A DNA stretch of 64,000 bases from Fodinibius sp034521915 (lineage in GTDB: Bacteria > Bacteroidota > Rhodothermia > Balneolales > Balneolaceae): contig NZ_JAXHLU010000014.1 of assembly GCF_034521915.1 (NCBI RefSeq), positions 62,001 to 126,000 on the forward strand. Reading direction: 5' to 3'. Positions 62,223-64,000 of this stretch are shown here, piece after piece (position 1 is the first letter of the stretch; every line of letters starts with the position of its first letter). The notes below the pieces were generated by a model that was given only the letters and a program-made list of their open reading frames with translations, did not search any database and was not told where the DNA came from. The translations under genes and the position numbers were made by a program.

Positions 62223-62830
62223 TATTTTTGGCTCACCCATTTACTTTCTTGGGGATAAAAACGCCACGGTAGCTTCGCATCTTCCCCGGCGTAATCCACC
62301 CCTACGCGTTCAGTTGCTACCAGAGAGGATGCAGAAAAACCTATCTCCCGATCTTCTATCCATATTTTATTTTCTGTAAGCGTTGTCCCATCCAATTCTG
62401 TAGTGATGCCCAGAGCTTGCGTTAATCTTCCCGGACCTGCGGTTAGTGAAGGGTTAATTTCTTGTTTACTGCGGCGGTGAAGCATTACATTTTTTCCATC
62501 GAGTGGCTGAATAGCACGAATAAGAACAGCATCAGCTTTACCTTCTACATTTGTCACTACATTAAACAGGTGATGGATACCGTAGCACAGGTAGATATAG
62601 GAAATACCACCTGCGCGATACATTGTTTCGGTTCGATCTGTTCGGGTGCCATTGTTGGCATGACATGCTTTATCACCTCGACCGCAGTAGGCTTCGGTTT
62701 CGGTGATAATTCCGCTGGTCAGGGGAGCATTATCAATTTGGGTGCACAATACCTTGCCGATAAGTTCTTGGGCTACGGATACCACATCTTGCCGCTGATA
62801 AAATGATAGTGAAAGCTTTGGATTGCTCAT
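62222..62830 (-). CDS. DNA-3-methyladenine glycosylase, AAG/MPG family
   Basis: Base-excision enzyme that removes alkylated purines. It has 202 residues, the normal size for the AAG fold. Motifs are SGIITETEAYCGRGDKACHA (catalytic Glu), TDRTETMYRAGGISYIYLCYG (intercalating Tyr region), FNVVTNVEGKADAVLIRAI and the conserved TAGPGRLTQALGI. It lies two bases downstream of the YihY-like gene and is probably co-transcribed with it. Together with nth, mutS and the photolyases it adds to the repair genes of the window. Confidence 0.94.
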   Translation of the reverse strand: MSNPKLSLSFYQRQDVVSVAQELIGKVLCTQIDNAPLTSGIITETEAYCGRGDKACHANNGTRTDRTETMYRAGGISYIYLCYGIHHLFNVVTNVEGKADAVLIRAIQPLDGKNVMLHRRSKQEINPSLTAGPGRLTQALGITTELDGTTLTENKIWIEDREIGFSASSLVATERVGVDYAGEDAKLPWRFYPQESKWVSQK

Positions 62831-62832
62831 CC

Positions 62833-63738
62833 TTAGGAGATCGTCGTGTATGGGTTTTCCTGGCTACTCGTATCTTCCAGAAATACTTCTTGATATGATT
62901 TGGCGATAATGGTGGTAAAAACAAATAGGGCAGCTGAATAGAAAGCCCAAACGCCAATAATAACCAGAATAGTATATCCCTGATAAAAATAGCGATAGGA
63001 GCTTAGAGCATAATCCAGGTATAAACCTACTCCCATTTTAGCAACTTCGAAGAGGGCCGTATATACTACCGTTGCCAGCAAAGCTACTTGTGGCTTCATT
63101 CGTTTTTCGCTGATATATCGAAAGATGATGTAAAACAAGATAAGCGTAAACAGAATAGGAATCAGCAGATTGAGAAACTCATATACCCAACTAAGTTCAA
63201 AAACAATATCGGTGTATGGTAGCGAAAACTGATCGATTGATACCAGGGATACCAGCGAAATACCAAGGCTGAAAAACAGGAAAGCACCTCCCACTAATCC
63301 AAAAGTGAAAAAGTTATAAACCATTTCGAGAATGGGATGGCGCCGGTCTTCAAACTCATAGATATCAAAGACAACGTGTTTAAGGGTATGGAAAAAGCCC
63401 TGGGAGAAAAAGACCAATATAACAGTACCTACAATACCGAAGATACGTCGTGCTCCGATAAGGGGTTCGAGGAGCGTTTCAAGCGTTACGGCACCGCGAA
63501 ATACATCACCACTGCGCGATTCGTAGGTAAAACTTGGAAATAGTTCATGCCCATAGCGCAATATTTCGGCAAAAGCTTTTTCGTAGGAAAGAATATAACC
63601 GATGATCGAAATCATCAGCAGTATAAATGGGATAGCACAAATAAAGATATTAAAGGTGATGGCAGATGCGTTAAAAAACACATCTTTCTTTTTTACCAAT
63701 TTTACGATGAGCCGCCAGAAATCCTTATACTTCTGCAC
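62833..63738 (-). CDS. YihY/BrkB-family inner-membrane protein
   Basis: It has 301 residues and about six predicted membrane helices. Family features are FNASAITFNIFICAIPFILLMI (helix 1), GTVILVFFSQGFFHTLKHVVFDIY and ALLATVVYTALFEVAKMGVGLYLDYALSSYRYFYQGY near the C-terminus. The family was once called ribonuclease BN, an error now dismissed; its role in transport or envelope function is unknown. It is first in a two-gene unit with the AAG glycosylase and divergent from mutS. Confidence 0.9.
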   Translation of the reverse strand: MQKYKDFWRLIVKLVKKKDVFFNASAITFNIFICAIPFILLMISIIGYILSYEKAFAEILRYGHELFPSFTYESRSGDVFRGAVTLETLLEPLIGARRIFGIVGTVILVFFSQGFFHTLKHVVFDIYEFEDRRHPILEMVYNFFTFGLVGGAFLFFSLGISLVSLVSIDQFSLPYTDIVFELSWVYEFLNLLIPILFTLILFYIIFRYISEKRMKPQVALLATVVYTALFEVAKMGVGLYLDYALSSYRYFYQGYTILVIIGVWAFYSAALFVFTTIIAKSYQEVFLEDTSSQENPYTTIS

Positions 63739-63868
63739 TGATCAGTGAAAACTAATTAATAAGATTGCGAAAGTTACACTGTTCGCTTTTGTTATGCTAA
63801 CCTAATTTGGTCAAAAGTTATCGTACTTTACAAAATTAAATTTTAAGCACAAAAATAACTGCTTGTAA

Positions 63869-64000
63869 ATGAGTACTAAATCCAAATCGCTAACCCCGCT
63901 GATGCGCCAGTATCACGAAATAAAGGAAGAACATGAGGGCGCTATATTGCTTTTTCGAGTGGGGGACTTTTATGAGTGCTTTGCTGATGATGCGGAACTG
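63869..64000 (+). CDS. mutS: DNA mismatch repair protein MutS, 5' end only
   Basis: The first 44 residues are present before the window ends. The N-terminal mismatch-recognition domain is recognisable: SLTPLMRQYHEIKEEHEG, then ILLFRVGDFYECFADDA. The Gly-Asp-Phe-Tyr-Glu stretch carries the conserved residues of the MutS1 domain I (the phenylalanine that stacks on the mismatch lies in this FYE motif). The ATG follows a gap of about 130 bases with no clear Shine-Dalgarno. Confidence 0.92.
   Translation, partial: MSTKSKSLTPLMRQYHEIKEEHEGAILLFRVGDFYECFADDAEL

Overview
The window looks like a chromosomal segment of a Bacteroidota-related bacterium, most likely a Balneolota (Balneolaceae-type) member. 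This is inferred from two SusC/SusD outer-membrane uptake pairs, GldC, DUF4412 and DUF4168 exported proteins, lipoproteins with Bacteroidota-style lipoboxes, starts that mostly lack a strong Shine-Dalgarno, and TAnnTTTG-like promoter boxes. No rRNA, tRNA, CRISPR array, phage or intact insertion sequence was recognised.

Layout. 0-5.3 kb: partial lhgO and a SusC/SusD pair (minus strand). 5.6-13 kb: TlpA-like thioredoxin lipoprotein, ahcY, gldC, a Memo-family protein with a PqqD-like N-terminus, nth, an MFS carrier, a small lipoprotein and a DUF2231 membrane protein. 12.9-16.2 kb: three-gene proton-translocating transhydrogenase operon (pntAA-pntAB-pntB) ending in a TonB-domain lipoprotein. 16.4-25.5 kb: trxB, a DUF4342 protein, comM/yifB, a lipoprotein that is only a TonB-receptor plug-like domain, and a second SusC/SusD pair. 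25.9-36.6 kb: housekeeping block (priA, a GCS2-CBS fusion with an AstE-like partner, scpB-rluB, hydrolase, TPR protein, DUF4412, YfcE-type phosphoesterase). 36.8-51.6 kb: NAD-type isocitrate dehydrogenase, an operon of PQQ-type sugar dehydrogenase, DoxX and alcohol dehydrogenase, a CRY-DASH/DUF3253/photolyase cassette, fasciclin, DJ-1, serine hydrolase, Nudix, two unknown membrane proteins, an SDR and a BtuF-like protein. 51.8-61.5 kb: copper/silver efflux island (Cys/His-rich exported protein, CusA-, TolC- and CusB-like RND system, CopB-type ATPase). 61.7-64 kb: DUF4168 protein, 3-methyladenine glycosylase, YihY/BrkB and the start of mutS.

The most notable result is that four genes between 38 and 51.6 kb carry one apparent disabling lesion each: a one-base insertion (alcohol dehydrogenase), a one-base deletion (BtuF-like), CAG to TAG (sugar dehydrogenase) and CAA to TAA (photolyase), all with intact coding sequence beyond the lesion. 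Beside the photolyase is a relic of a second CRY-DASH 3' end that differs from the intact one mainly at third codon positions. This suggests allelic exchange or cassette insertion rather than recent duplication. Intergenic space holds several palindromic repeat families. One is a REP-like family whose three copies show compensatory stem changes around a constant 9-nt loop. Another comprises 129-206 bp elements with perfect 15-16 bp terminal inverted repeats, one of them containing further nested palindromes.

No wholly new multi-gene system can be proven from sequence alone. The best candidates for undescribed biology are the overlapped CRY-DASH/DUF3253/photolyase cassette, the plug-only lipoprotein, the PqqD-like/Memo fusion, the GCS2-CBS/AstE pair and the nested palindromic elements.
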